NCBI GenBank assembly: GCA_024404915.1
Contig: JAKSPJ010000015.1
Coordinates: 1-55,158, forward strand
Source of the DNA: Oscillospiraceae bacterium
GTDB lineage: Bacteria > Bacillota > Clostridia > Oscillospirales > Ruminococcaceae
DNA: 55,158 bases
Direction: 5' to 3'
Position 1 is the stretch's first letter. Each line of letters starts with the position of its first letter. The translations under genes and the position numbers were made by a program. Below, one piece after another: positions 45,451 through 52,427 of this stretch. The notes under the pieces were generated by a model, which was not told where the DNA came from, did no database searches, and saw only the letters and a list, made by a program, of their open reading frames with translations.

Positions 45451-46584
45451 TTATTCCAACAACAATGAAGCACGTTCATGAACATGCTTCTCTATCAGCT
45501 TTAACCTCTTTGGAGGGAGGTTATATCTCGGATGTCTCTTAAATCTGAAATTCAGGAGATGGCGAAGTCCCTCTTTATGTCTTTCGGTGAGACTCTTCTT
45601 TGCCTCACTAACAAATTCGTCGTAAACACAGGGCAGAAGTGTATTCACATATTGTCTGAACATCTCTTCTGATTCTAGAGAATCCTGTCCTATAAGATTG
45701 AAAAGTGAATTTCCATGATCGAACAGCGGAGCAGGAGCAACAATTGTATTTGTATTGTTGTCTATCATAACTCCGAAATTTCCAAAATGTCGATCCGTAT
45801 TGCAAATCAGTGCATCAAGCACAATCATATCATCCAATGCACTGACATATTCTGCACCGAGTTCTTTATAGTATTCTCTTACAGCTTCCATTCCTCCACG
45901 AGTAACAAGTCTTCCGACCGGCATGAATGAAAGCTCCTTACTTGTAAACAATTCACAGACAGAACAGAGTTCCCCCTTCCACTGTCTGAGATTATACGAA
46001 ATTGCATTTACACCAAGAGCTTCAGCAATCTGTGCGGCATAATATTCTGAATAAGGCTCATATCCCGTATTTGATGTACCTTTTGTACCACCCTTGTAAA
46101 GAGATACTGTACCTGATATTCTTCTCCAGCACTTAGGAAGCATTCCGTTCGTAGTAAATTCAGGGCATGATGCAAGAGAACTGCGAATCGAGCTGCCATA
46201 CCCTGTAAACGCAATCAGGGCGAGTATCTGACTGAAATGATTCTCATAGAGATTGTATTTATCGTATTCGCCTTCAAATTCTTCTTCAACAATCCAGTAG
46301 CAGTCATTGAGCGAAAGACCTTTTGACAGCTTTATGATGTTCATAGGTCTGTTAATATTCATGCCGCACTTACTTAGAAATGCATGAACATAAGCTCTGT
46401 TTTTAGGAATTGTTCTGTGTTTAAGCCACTTGGCAATTCCTTCTTCAGAAATTGTTAAGTCCAAAGGAAAAAGATGCTGCATTTCAGAATTCACCCAAAG
46501 AATTTCTATTTCAGGCTCATTGCTGTTTTCAGTTGCTGAGAAACGAACCAGCGGTGTATCTTTATGCCGAAGCTCATAATTCAT
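45451..46584 (-). CDS. HipA-like kinase domain protein, without an adjacent HipB
   Basis: A 377-aa protein of the HipA kinase family. The catalytic stretch LDALICNTDRHFGNFGVM (about 257-273) and the DFG-like FDHGNSL (about 288-294) match HipA kinases, which phosphorylate a Ser on a target such as a tRNA synthetase. The N-terminal 50 residues are shorter than in classical HipA. No HTH antitoxin gene lies beside it, so it may be an orphan toxin or a stand-alone signalling kinase. The ATG at 46584 follows GGAG; an upstream in-frame start at 46665 would precede the promoter. AT-rich, in the repeat-bracketed block. Confidence 0.85.
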   Translation of the reverse strand: MNYELRHKDTPLVRFSATENSNEPEIEILWVNSEMQHLFPLDLTISEEGIAKWLKHRTIPKNRAYVHAFLSKCGMNINRPMNIIKLSKGLSLNDCYWIVEEEFEGEYDKYNLYENHFSQILALIAFTGYGSSIRSSLASCPEFTTNGMLPKCWRRISGTVSLYKGGTKGTSNTGYEPYSEYYAAQIAEALGVNAISYNLRQWKGELCSVCELFTSKELSFMPVGRLVTRGGMEAVREYYKELGAEYVSALDDMIVLDALICNTDRHFGNFGVMIDNNTNTIVAPAPLFDHGNSLFNLIGQDSLESEEMFRQYVNTLLPCVYDEFVSEAKKSLTERHKEGLRHLLNFRFKRHPRYNLPPKRLKLIEKHVHERASLLLE

Positions 46585-46624
46585 TTGTCTTTCTCCTTTC
46601 GTTTTTAGTAGTATTCTTGACTCT

Positions 46625-46653
46625 ATTATACCACATTTACAGTGATATTTCAA
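46625..46653 (-). promoter_or_regulatory. Promoter of the hipA-like gene
   Basis: Minus strand TTGAAA (46648-46653), 17 bp, TATAAT (46625-46630), about 40 bp before the chosen ATG. Confidence 0.75.
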
Positions 46654-46681
46654 TATATCAGACAATTATTAAAGCATAATA

Positions 46682-46703
46682 AGCCGAGTGAAAACACTCG
46701 GCT
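46682..46703 (-). terminator. Terminator of the ars-like operon
   Basis: AGCCGAGTG (46682-46690) and CACTCGGCT (46695-46703) form a 9-bp GC-rich stem; the T run on the minus strand (TTATTATG) is weak. Confidence 0.55.
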
Positions 46704-46768
46704 AAGTTTTGGAATGCAAACAAAAAGAATATACAGTAATTCAGCAAACTGGAAATTAACCATTCATT

Positions 46769-47167
46769 TCAATTTGCTTTTTTTATTTCTTCTTTAAGCT
46801 GAATAATATTCTTTTCAATCTCAGAAATAACAGCTTTAAACACCTCATCACTCTGTCCTGTCGGATCATCAAGTCCCCAGTTATCATCAAACGGTCTGCC
46901 AATAAAAGGACAGCCAACATTACAGCCCATTGATATGGCAATATCAGGCTCAGGAATATCTGTAATCAGTTTTGAATACTGCGATTTCCCCATATCAATG
47001 CCGTAAAGCTCTTTCATAATGCGGACAGCATCCTGATTAATCTGAGGTTTAGTTTCTGTACCAGCAGAGTAACTTTCAAAAACATCTGATGCAAGATGCT
47101 TTCCCAGAGCTTCAGCAATCTGACTTCTGCACGAATTGTGTACGCAGATAAATGCAACTTTTTTCAT
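46769..47167 (-). CDS. arsC: Arsenate reductase ArsC, low-molecular-weight phosphatase type
   Basis: A 132-aa LMW-PTP-fold reductase. The P-loop VHNSCRSQIAEAL (residues about 9-21, preceded by Cys) is CX5R. The redox cysteines lie in SMGCNVGCPFIG (about 78-89), giving the thioredoxin-coupled arsenate reductase triad, and DWGLDDPTGQ-type residues appear as NWGLDDPTGQSDEVF. It converts arsenate to arsenite for export. One base after the thioredoxin gene; AAAGGA precedes the start. Confidence 0.93.
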   Translation of the reverse strand: MKKVAFICVHNSCRSQIAEALGKHLASDVFESYSAGTETKPQINQDAVRIMKELYGIDMGKSQYSKLITDIPEPDIAISMGCNVGCPFIGRPFDDNWGLDDPTGQSDEVFKAVISEIEKNIIQLKEEIKKAN

Positions 47168-47168
47168 A

Positions 47169-47510
47169 TCAATATCCTTTCAGAAGCTCGATTACTTCTT
47201 TTGTTTTCAGCACTTTTCCGTATGCGGCAACCTTTTCATTTACAACAATGGCAGGCATGGACATAACACCGTATCCCATGACAACTTCCATATCTGTAAT
47301 GTACTGAACATCTGTTGCGATACCCATTTCTGCAACTGCATTCATTACATTCTGATACTGTTCGTGACATGACTTACAGCCTGCACCGAGAACCTTGATA
47401 CAACAGATTCCCTCGACTTCCTTACCGCAGCAAGTGTTTGATACTGAATTCTCTGTTTTGCCACAGCAGCATGATACCTTTTCTTCCTTTTTCTTTCCAA
47501 ATAATGACAT
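47169..47510 (-). CDS. Cys-rich thioredoxin-fold protein
   Basis: A 113-aa protein. Residues 1-38 are Cys-rich and Lys-rich (KVSCCCGKTENSV, NTCCGKEVEGICC). The rest is a redox-active disulfide/glutaredoxin-like domain with GAGCKSCHEQY (CxxC at about 45-48) and MSMPAIVVNE with cis-Pro. It probably supplies electrons to ArsC or to the neighbouring permease system. The N-terminal Cys cluster may bind metalloid or metal. Lies between the permease (21-nt gap) and arsC. Confidence 0.9.
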   Translation of the reverse strand: MSLFGKKKEEKVSCCCGKTENSVSNTCCGKEVEGICCIKVLGAGCKSCHEQYQNVMNAVAEMGIATDVQYITDMEVVMGYGVMSMPAIVVNEKVAAYGKVLKTKEVIELLKGY

Positions 47511-47531
47511 AATAAATACCTCCTGAAAACT

Positions 47532-48632
47532 TTATATAATTACACCCTGAATCATATTGAAGAAATAACCCACGATAATAATTCCAACGGTGCATATAGC
47601 GATAAATATACCGAGTAGTTTCGGCTTGATTGCCTTTTTCAGCATAATCATTGACGGCAGAGAAAGTGTTGTAACGCCCATCATAAATGACAGAACAACG
47701 CCGAGTCTTGCACCCTTGCCGAGCAATGCCTCTGCAATCGGAATACATCCGAAAATATCAGCATACATCGGAACACCCGCAATTGCTGCTATGATAACGC
47801 CGAACGGATTGCCCGTTCCGAGAACCTTAACTATGATGCTTTCAGGAATCCAGTTGTGGATAAATGCACCAATTGCCACTCCGACAAGCACATACGGAAA
47901 CACTTTCTTTGCGGTTTCAAGAACCTGTTCCCATGCATATTTGATTCTGTCTCTGAATTGCAGTTCATTCTGTGGCACGTCAAGTGCTTTTCCGTTTCGG
48001 ATAAAATCAGCAACCTGATCTTCAAGGTGCAGTTTCTCAATCAGCGTACCGCCTGCAACTGCGATTATTAGTCCGACAATTACATATACGATTGCTACTT
48101 TCCAGCCAAAGATGCTCATAAGCAGTACAAGTGAGCCTAAATCCACCATTGGAGAAGAAATCAGGAATGAAAATGTAACCCCAAGCGGAAGTCCTGCACT
48201 TGTAAATCCCATAAACAAAGGAATTGATGAACATGAGCAGAATGGCGTTACTGTTCCGAGAAGTGCGGCAATGATATTTGCACCGACTCCGTGAAATCTG
48301 CCGAGTATTTTCTTTGACCTTTCAGGTGGAAAATAGCTCTGTATATAGGAAATCAGCAGTATCAGAAATCCGAGCAGAATCATAATTTTGATTACATCAT
48401 AAAGGAAGAAATTGCTGCTTCCTCCAATTTTTCCTGATGTATCAAATCCGCATAATTCAAGAAGATTCTGAATTACACGATTCAGCCACTTCATGCCGAG
48501 AACATCATTCTGGATGAAATCCCATACATTTTGCATAACATTCATAGTAAAAGCTCTTTCATAGAAAGATTGAAATGCATCTATATTAAAATCAAAGATG
48601 AAAGCCGAATAGTCGGCTTTCTCTTTATTCAT
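47532..48632 (-). CDS. Permease of the DUF318/ArsP family
   Basis: A 366-aa membrane protein with eight or more spans. TVTPFCSCSSIPLFMGFTSAGLPLG (about 127-151) and the second-half repeat AGVPMYADIFGCIPIAEALLGKGA (about 287-310) are hallmarks of this permease family, members of which export trivalent organoarsenicals. The cysteines in FCSCSS suggest thiol chemistry with the substrate. The listed start overlaps the preceding gene by 8 nt but has a weak ribosome site; an ATG at 48545 (337 aa, MNVMQNVW) is an alternative. Confidence 0.88.
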   Translation of the reverse strand: MNKEKADYSAFIFDFNIDAFQSFYERAFTMNVMQNVWDFIQNDVLGMKWLNRVIQNLLELCGFDTSGKIGGSSNFFLYDVIKIMILLGFLILLISYIQSYFPPERSKKILGRFHGVGANIIAALLGTVTPFCSCSSIPLFMGFTSAGLPLGVTFSFLISSPMVDLGSLVLLMSIFGWKVAIVYVIVGLIIAVAGGTLIEKLHLEDQVADFIRNGKALDVPQNELQFRDRIKYAWEQVLETAKKVFPYVLVGVAIGAFIHNWIPESIIVKVLGTGNPFGVIIAAIAGVPMYADIFGCIPIAEALLGKGARLGVVLSFMMGVTTLSLPSMIMLKKAIKPKLLGIFIAICTVGIIIVGYFFNMIQGVII

Positions 48633-49062
48633 TCAGAAGTTTATCCACTATTATCACGGCACTTTCTATAAGCTTCGGACACTCTTTTCCGAATAGTCCG
48701 TTTTGCCTTGCATAAGCCTTGCCTTCATCAGTTGAAATGTCGCAATTCAAAAGTTCTCTGCATATATAAGAGCCGTTCTTTTCAGCGAATTCGTCAAGAA
48801 AACGACTTGTGTAACGGTCTGCTTTCTTCTGGCTTTCATAGTCACCGTCAGAATGCATGCCGTATTTTAAACCTAAAGCCATAATCGCTCCTGTACAGGC
48901 ACCGCAAACCTCTGCCTTGCACATTCCTCCGCCAAAACAAGCCGCAACCTTTAATGCCTGTTCTTTGGTCAATCCAAGTTCTTCCGCAAAAGATGCGAGA
49001 ACAGCCTGTGAGCAATAGTAGCGTTTTGAAAATAATTCATTTGCAATTTCTGTGTGTTTCAT
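48625..49062 (-). CDS. C_GCAxxG_C_C family redox protein
   Basis: A 145-aa protein of the C_GCAxxG_C_C family, named for the motif seen here as Cys17 (YYCSQAV), ACFGGGMCKAEVCGACTGAIMALG (about 42-65) and later ELLNC and KECPK. Several conserved Cys point to a redox or metal-binding role; the family often accompanies radical, hydrogenase or metal-handling genes. The role in the ars-like cluster is unknown. Ribosome site GGAG; overlaps the permease start. Confidence 0.9.
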   Translation of the reverse strand: MKHTEIANELFSKRYYCSQAVLASFAEELGLTKEQALKVAACFGGGMCKAEVCGACTGAIMALGLKYGMHSDGDYESQKKADRYTSRFLDEFAEKNGSYICRELLNCDISTDEGKAYARQNGLFGKECPKLIESAVIIVDKLLNE

Positions 49063-49083
49063 AACTGTTTCTCCATAAAAATT

Positions 49084-49365
49084 TTATTTTGTATTTGTAA
49101 GCTCTCGCAGACAGCTTATAGCAAATTCTGCTCCATCTGCTGAAATGGAATAATGCATCCATTTGCCTTCCTTTCGGGAAGATACAATCTCGCTGTCACA
49201 TAGTATCTTCATGTGATGAGAAAGCGTAGGCTGTGTTATATTAAGCTCCTCAAGCAGCTTGCAGGCACATATTTCTCCATTCTGCAAAAGCTGTAAAATA
49301 CGAATTCTGTTTTCATCACCTAAAGCTTTAAATATCAAAGCTGTTTTTCGTGTATTGATTTCCAA
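49084..49365 (-). CDS. arsR: ArsR family repressor
   Basis: A 93-aa winged-helix ArsR/SmtB repressor, first gene of the cluster. It shows LIFKALGDENRIRILQLLQNGEICACKLLEELNITQPTLSHHMKIL with Cys in ICACKLL, the As(III)-sensing place in ArsR proteins, then the wing SRKEGKWMHYSIS. The start is a TTG at 49365, 8 nt after GAGG; an ATG at 49431 in the same frame lies inside the promoter and would add residues not seen in the family. Confidence 0.9.
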   Translation of the reverse strand: MEINTRKTALIFKALGDENRIRILQLLQNGEICACKLLEELNITQPTLSHHMKILCDSEIVSSRKEGKWMHYSISADGAEFAISCLRELTNTK

Positions 49366-49382
49366 ACTTAGCACCTCGATAC

Positions 49383-49432
49383 ATTGAAATTTGTCTATAT
49401 ATATTCTATCACATATATTGATATTTGTCAAT
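49383..49432 (-). promoter_or_regulatory. ArsR-type promoter and operator
   Basis: Minus strand TTGACA (49426-49431), 17 bp, TAGAAT (49403-49408). ATTGACAAATATCAAT (49417-49432) is a palindrome over the -35, and a second half-similar copy (AGACAAATTTCAAT, 49383-49396) lies just after the -10. Two such sites flanking the -10 would give strong repression by ArsR. Confidence 0.8.
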
Positions 49433-49589
49433 AGGTTTTGAATATTTATTTTTCACAAACTGCTTTTAGTCACATCATAGAATGCTTTTGTATTTTGCAC
49501 TGTCTGCTTGACAGGGGACGTGGCATTTTCAGAAGAACCGGCTCGTTGTTTGCTTTTTTGAACATTGCATAATTATATGCCACAAGAAC

Positions 49590-49618
49590 TTGATTTTTTC
49601 ATTATTTTGTGCTATAAT
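49590..49618 (+). promoter_or_regulatory. Promoter of the hsdS-remnant/peptide/M6 protease unit
   Basis: TTGATT (49590-49595), 17 bp, TATAAT (49613-49618). The stretch 49440-49585 upstream shows no gene. Confidence 0.7.
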
Positions 49619-49657
49619 TAATTATCTCTATAATCATGATAAAAAGGAGTGACTCCA

Positions 49658-49744
49658 ATGAACTATCTTATCCCACTCCCGCCCCTCGCAGAGCAGAAGA
49701 GAATTGCTCAGGTGCTGGATGAGGTGCTAAAAGTTGTAGGATAA
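49658..49744 (+). pseudogene. HsdS 3'-end remnant (type I restriction specificity subunit)
   Basis: A 28-codon ORF encoding IPLPPLAEQKRIAQVLDEVL, which is the conserved region that ends a target-recognition domain in HsdS subunits (the PLPPLAEQKRI block). The rest of hsdS, and hsdM and hsdR, are absent. It nonetheless starts with ATG behind AAAAGGAG and a promoter, so the remnant is probably translated as a leader peptide. Confidence 0.8.
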
Positions 49745-49756
49745 GGAGGTATTCAC

Positions 49757-49846
49757 ATGAAAACGAATGACCGACCTGTTAGTGACTTAATGAATACAAA
49801 GAAAATTCACTCCCCATTATGTCAAAGCATAGGACAACACAACTAA
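49757..49846 (+). CDS. 29-aa peptide of unknown function
   Basis: A small ORF with a perfect AGGAGG 7 nt before its ATG, 12 nt after the HsdS remnant and 12 nt before the M6 protease gene (also with AGGAGG). The peptide is polar and basic (MKTNDRPVSDLMNTKK ... HSPLC ... IGQHN) and has one Cys. It has no signal peptide or hydrophobic helix. I do not recognise it; a second gene remnant is possible. Confidence 0.5.
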   Translation: MKTNDRPVSDLMNTKKIHSPLCQSIGQHN

Positions 49847-49858
49847 AGGAGGTTATCT

Positions 49859-51433
49859 ATGAAACATAAATACAGAATGACATCAGTGTTGATTGCAGCG
49901 TCAATGCTTTCAGGAGCTTTATATTCAGCACAGCTGACCGCATCAGCGAAAATTTCTACAGAAACATCCATGCATGACAGTAAAACTGCAGAAAACGGAT
50001 ATTTTCTCGGAGATGTTGACAACAACGGGCAAGTAGATGTTATTGACGCAGTAATTCTTCAGGAGTGGATTGTTCAGCGTCCGGGAATGACAATCAACAA
50101 CGTAAATGCAGCTGACCTTTACCCTGATGAAAGTCTTAATTCTGTTGATCTGACAATTCTGAAAAGACAGCTTCAATCAGGAGAGCCGCCGCAATGGATT
50201 TCCACAAAAACAGAGGAACCATTGGGAGAGCTTATTGAACCAACTGTACAAAAATTCGGAAATCTTACACCGTCAACAGGGGAGTGCAGAGTGCTTTCTG
50301 TGTTCGTTGAATTTGCTGATGCAAAATATACGCATGCACTTCCTGCTGATACTCTGACTCAACAGCTTTTCGGAAGTGGAAATGAGGGCTATCCGTATGA
50401 CAGCGTTTCTGACTGGTATTCCAGAGCTTCCTATGGAAATCTGCATATTGAAGGCGATGCAATATATTACAGCCTGCCAGGGAAAATGGCTGATTACATG
50501 ACAGATGACCGTAACTTTGAGGCATTTGCAATGCCTGTTCTCAGCGAACTCGATGCGTTCATTGATTTTTCTCAGTATGATGCGAATAATGATGGAATCA
50601 TTGACTGCATATCGCTGGGAGTGCCTCTTGATGAGAATTCAGACCAGAAGCTTAAAGATTACTGGTGGGGCTGCACGGCAACGTGGTGGCATAATTATAA
50701 TTTCTCAGTTGACGGAAAGCAGCTTTACAAATATATAATTCTTGATACACAGCCATATGCAGATACAATAAGAGATGTAAAATCTGTTCTCACTCACGAA
50801 ATGGGACATTCATTAGGGCTTCCTGATTACTATTTGTATGATGTTGGAGATGACTGGACAGCGTATCACGGAGATGCAGGATATGAGCGAATGGATGATT
50901 CAATCGGAGATTTTTCAAGTTTTTCAAAGCTTATATTAGGCTGGCTGCATGAAAATGAGGTTCAATGGTTCAGTGGTGGAGCACAGCGTTTCAGACTTCG
51001 TGACAGCTCAGAGCAGGGAAGCTGTCTGATAATCCCGATAAATTCAGAGATTGGAAATATAACTTCCGAGTATTTTATTGTTGAGTATATCACACCAAAT
51101 AATAATAATGAAGACTATAAATGGTGGTGGATCAATGACAGCGGAGTCCGCATATTCCATGTAAATGCAGAGCTTAAACCGACGGACTGGTTTGGATTAA
51201 CAAATTTCAAATATGAACAGTTCAGTGAATTTTACACCGGCCCTGATGGAATTCGTATTACAAGACTTGTTAACGATGGAAAAGGCTTCTATCACACCGG
51301 CGATATATGTTCATATGGAACAAGTAATTTTGCTGCATATGACTCAAACGGATATCAGACAATTGATACAGGAATAACCGTTGAAATCGGAGAATTTGAC
51401 GGCGAGGCTTATATAGTTACTGTTAGAAAATAA
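49859..51433 (+). CDS. Secreted M6-family metalloprotease with N-terminal dockerin
   Basis: A 524-aa protein. Signal peptide (1-30), a type I dockerin (about 48-108: GDVDNNGQVDVIDAVILQEW, then NAADLYPDESLNSVDLTILKRQL with the second loop diverged), then an immune-inhibitor-A-like M6 protease domain (about 140-420). The zinc site is HEMGHSLGLPD (313-323). The dockerin tethers a protease to the cellulosome or cell surface. Dockerin-bearing proteases and serpins are known in Ruminococcus. The AGGAGG start follows the small leader ORFs. A terminator at 51457 follows. Confidence 0.92.
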   Translation: MKHKYRMTSVLIAASMLSGALYSAQLTASAKISTETSMHDSKTAENGYFLGDVDNNGQVDVIDAVILQEWIVQRPGMTINNVNAADLYPDESLNSVDLTILKRQLQSGEPPQWISTKTEEPLGELIEPTVQKFGNLTPSTGECRVLSVFVEFADAKYTHALPADTLTQQLFGSGNEGYPYDSVSDWYSRASYGNLHIEGDAIYYSLPGKMADYMTDDRNFEAFAMPVLSELDAFIDFSQYDANNDGIIDCISLGVPLDENSDQKLKDYWWGCTATWWHNYNFSVDGKQLYKYIILDTQPYADTIRDVKSVLTHEMGHSLGLPDYYLYDVGDDWTAYHGDAGYERMDDSIGDFSSFSKLILGWLHENEVQWFSGGAQRFRLRDSSEQGSCLIIPINSEIGNITSEYFIVEYITPNNNNEDYKWWWINDSGVRIFHVNAELKPTDWFGLTNFKYEQFSEFYTGPDGIRITRLVNDGKGFYHTGDICSYGTSNFAAYDSNGYQTIDTGITVEIGEFDGEAYIVTVRK

Positions 51434-51456
51434 AAAGTTTACTAAAAAATCAAAAT

Positions 51457-51490
51457 ACCCTCCATGAAAATATGGAGGGTTTGCTTTATG
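51457..51490 (+). terminator. Terminator of the M6 protease gene
   Basis: ACCCTCCAT (51457-51465) and ATGGAGGGT (51472-51480) form a stable stem followed by TTGCTTT. Confidence 0.8.
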
Positions 51491-51542
51491 GGGTGGGGTG
51501 AAATGGGGTGAAAACTGAAAAAAAGCTATCGTTTTGAGTGCA

Positions 51543-51570
51543 TAAAAAAATCTCACCACACTTGCGTGAG
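51543..51570 (-). terminator. Minus-strand terminator beside direct repeat copy 2
   Basis: CTCAC (51552-51556) and GTGAG (51566-51570) form a short stem; on the minus strand seven T residues follow. It mirrors the hairpin at the same side of copy 1. A GTATC/GATAC hairpin lies at about 51587-51602. Confidence 0.5.
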
Positions 51571-51610
51571 GTGAAAATGAATATTGTATCATTTGAGATA
51601 CTTTAATGGT

Positions 51611-51742
51611 GGAGGCGGCTCTCAATGTACCTATACCACTTTTTCACAACTTTTAAAAATGGGAAATGGCTATTTTACGTCATTTCAGGCATTGTCCTAT
51701 TAATTGATTAGTGTACATTGCGGTTGTTAAGTAATTGTCAAT
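51611..51742 (+). repeat. 132-bp direct repeat, copy 2
   Basis: Second copy of the repeat at 45251-45382. The five differences are single bases at 51646, 51651, 51653, 51654 and 51698. In this copy the ATG at 51625 opens a 28-codon frame for a small hydrophobic peptide (KWLFYVISGIVLLID at the end) with GGAGG 9 nt upstream; in copy 1 the same frame stops at codon 10. The 488-bp gene-free stretch 51434-51921 holds this repeat and hairpins at 51457, 51552, 51779 and 51887. Confidence 0.95.
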
Positions 51743-51778
51743 CAAGGACAAGTGGAACATGAACACTACTCTATAGGA

Positions 51779-51813
51779 AAAAGCGAATACACTTCATCTG
51801 TGCATTCGCTTTT
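51779..51813. terminator. Hairpin after repeat copy 2
   Basis: AAAAGCGAAT (51779-51788) and ATTCGCTTTT (51804-51813) pair, with an inner CAC/GTG; symmetric A/T ends suit either strand. Confidence 0.6.
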
Positions 51814-51886
51814 ATAAGCATTTTTAGTTGTTATTCATCAGTGAAGTCAAACTCCTGCCCATCAGAAAGTATCTCGCTGAGTGAAA

Positions 51887-51905
51887 CCACCCGTTCAACG
51901 GGTGG
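51887..51905 (-). terminator. Palindrome, probable terminator of the 72-aa gene
   Basis: CCACCCGTT (51887-51895) and AACGGGTGG (51897-51905) around one base, just after the stop of the convergent 72-aa gene. Such perfect short palindromes also occur at ends of IS200/IS605 elements, but no transposase is present. Confidence 0.55.
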
Positions 51906-51921
51906 CTTTGATTGTGCATTG

Positions 51922-52140
51922 TCATGTTTCGGAATGCTTGATACTTAATTCAAGCAACTTTTTCGCCCATTCTGCCGCATGTTCCTCTGTCACTGGTTCG
52001 ATTTCCTCTTTCTTCCCTTTGCGATAAATGAAAAACTCACCTGTTTCGCTTTGGTACATAGTTTCTTTGCATTCTTTGCATTCTGCAAGCTTCTTTGCTG
52101 TAGATGTATCGTACACCTTGCCATTGATTATACTTTTCAT
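51922..52140 (-). CDS. Small hypothetical protein (72 aa), accessory-region type
   Basis: A 72-aa soluble protein of the kind seen in phages and mobile elements: MKSIINGKVYDTSTAKKLAE at the start, two Cys in ECKECKE, a beta segment GEFFIYRKGKKEE and a helical C-terminus. No function is known. AGGAGGAA before the ATG at 52140 sets the start; an upstream in-frame start overlaps the operator. It is controlled by a striking inverted repeat. Confidence 0.8.
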   Translation of the reverse strand: MKSIINGKVYDTSTAKKLAECKECKETMYQSETGEFFIYRKGKKEEIEPVTEEHAAEWAKKLLELSIKHSET

Positions 52141-52156
52141 TCCGTTCCTCCTCGCA

Positions 52157-52202
52157 ACTAAGTGCCAACTGCAATTATAACACACAGTCGGCACTTAGTC
52201 AA
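52157..52202 (-). promoter_or_regulatory. Promoter with long flanking inverted repeat (operator)
   Basis: Minus strand TTGACT (52197-52202), 17 bp, TATAAT (52174-52179). Fifteen-base arms ACTAAGTGCCAACTG (52157-52171) and CAGTCGGCACTTAGT (52185-52199), with one mismatch, flank the -10. This is the layout of a dimeric phage-type repressor site; no matching repressor gene is in the window. Confidence 0.8.
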
Positions 52203-52210
52203 ATTCTGTT

Positions 52211-52375
52211 TTAGCACGGTTTGATGGTAATATCGGTGAAACACTCGCAAACTCTCACGATATCATCAAATGTCGAATAAGAATCACCGATTAGGTCTTT
52301 GTACACAGAGCCGTCATTGTGCATCACTCTGAGGAGCGAGAAGTCAACGCATAGTGCTGTATATTTATTTCGCAT
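52211..52375 (-). CDS. Possible 54-aa protein or gene remnant
   Basis: An ORF ending in an acidic, globular-looking stretch (HNDGSVYKDLIGDSYSTF, then DDIVRVCECF). The amino-acid pattern looks like real protein, but no ribosome site precedes the ATG at 52375 and its start overlaps the promoter of the divergent RHH gene. It may be a fragment of a larger lost gene. Confidence 0.3.
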   Translation of the reverse strand: MRNKYTALCVDFSLLRVMHNDGSVYKDLIGDSYSTFDDIVRVCECFTDITIKPC

Positions 52376-52376
52376 A

Positions 52377-52405
52377 TTGTAATAGAAAAGACAATGTAAT
52401 ATAAT
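52377..52405 (+). promoter_or_regulatory. Promoter of the ribbon-helix-helix-like gene
   Basis: TTGTAA (52377-52382), 17 bp, TATAAT (52400-52405), 23 bp before the ATG; AGGAGG sits between. Confidence 0.75.
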
Positions 52406-52427
52406 ATATGAAGAGGAGGCGAAATAC

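Noticed and set aside
51887..51905. Palindrome as an IS200/IS605 element end
   Set aside because: No TnpA or TnpB gene or remnant is nearby; a terminator for the 72-aa gene explains it.
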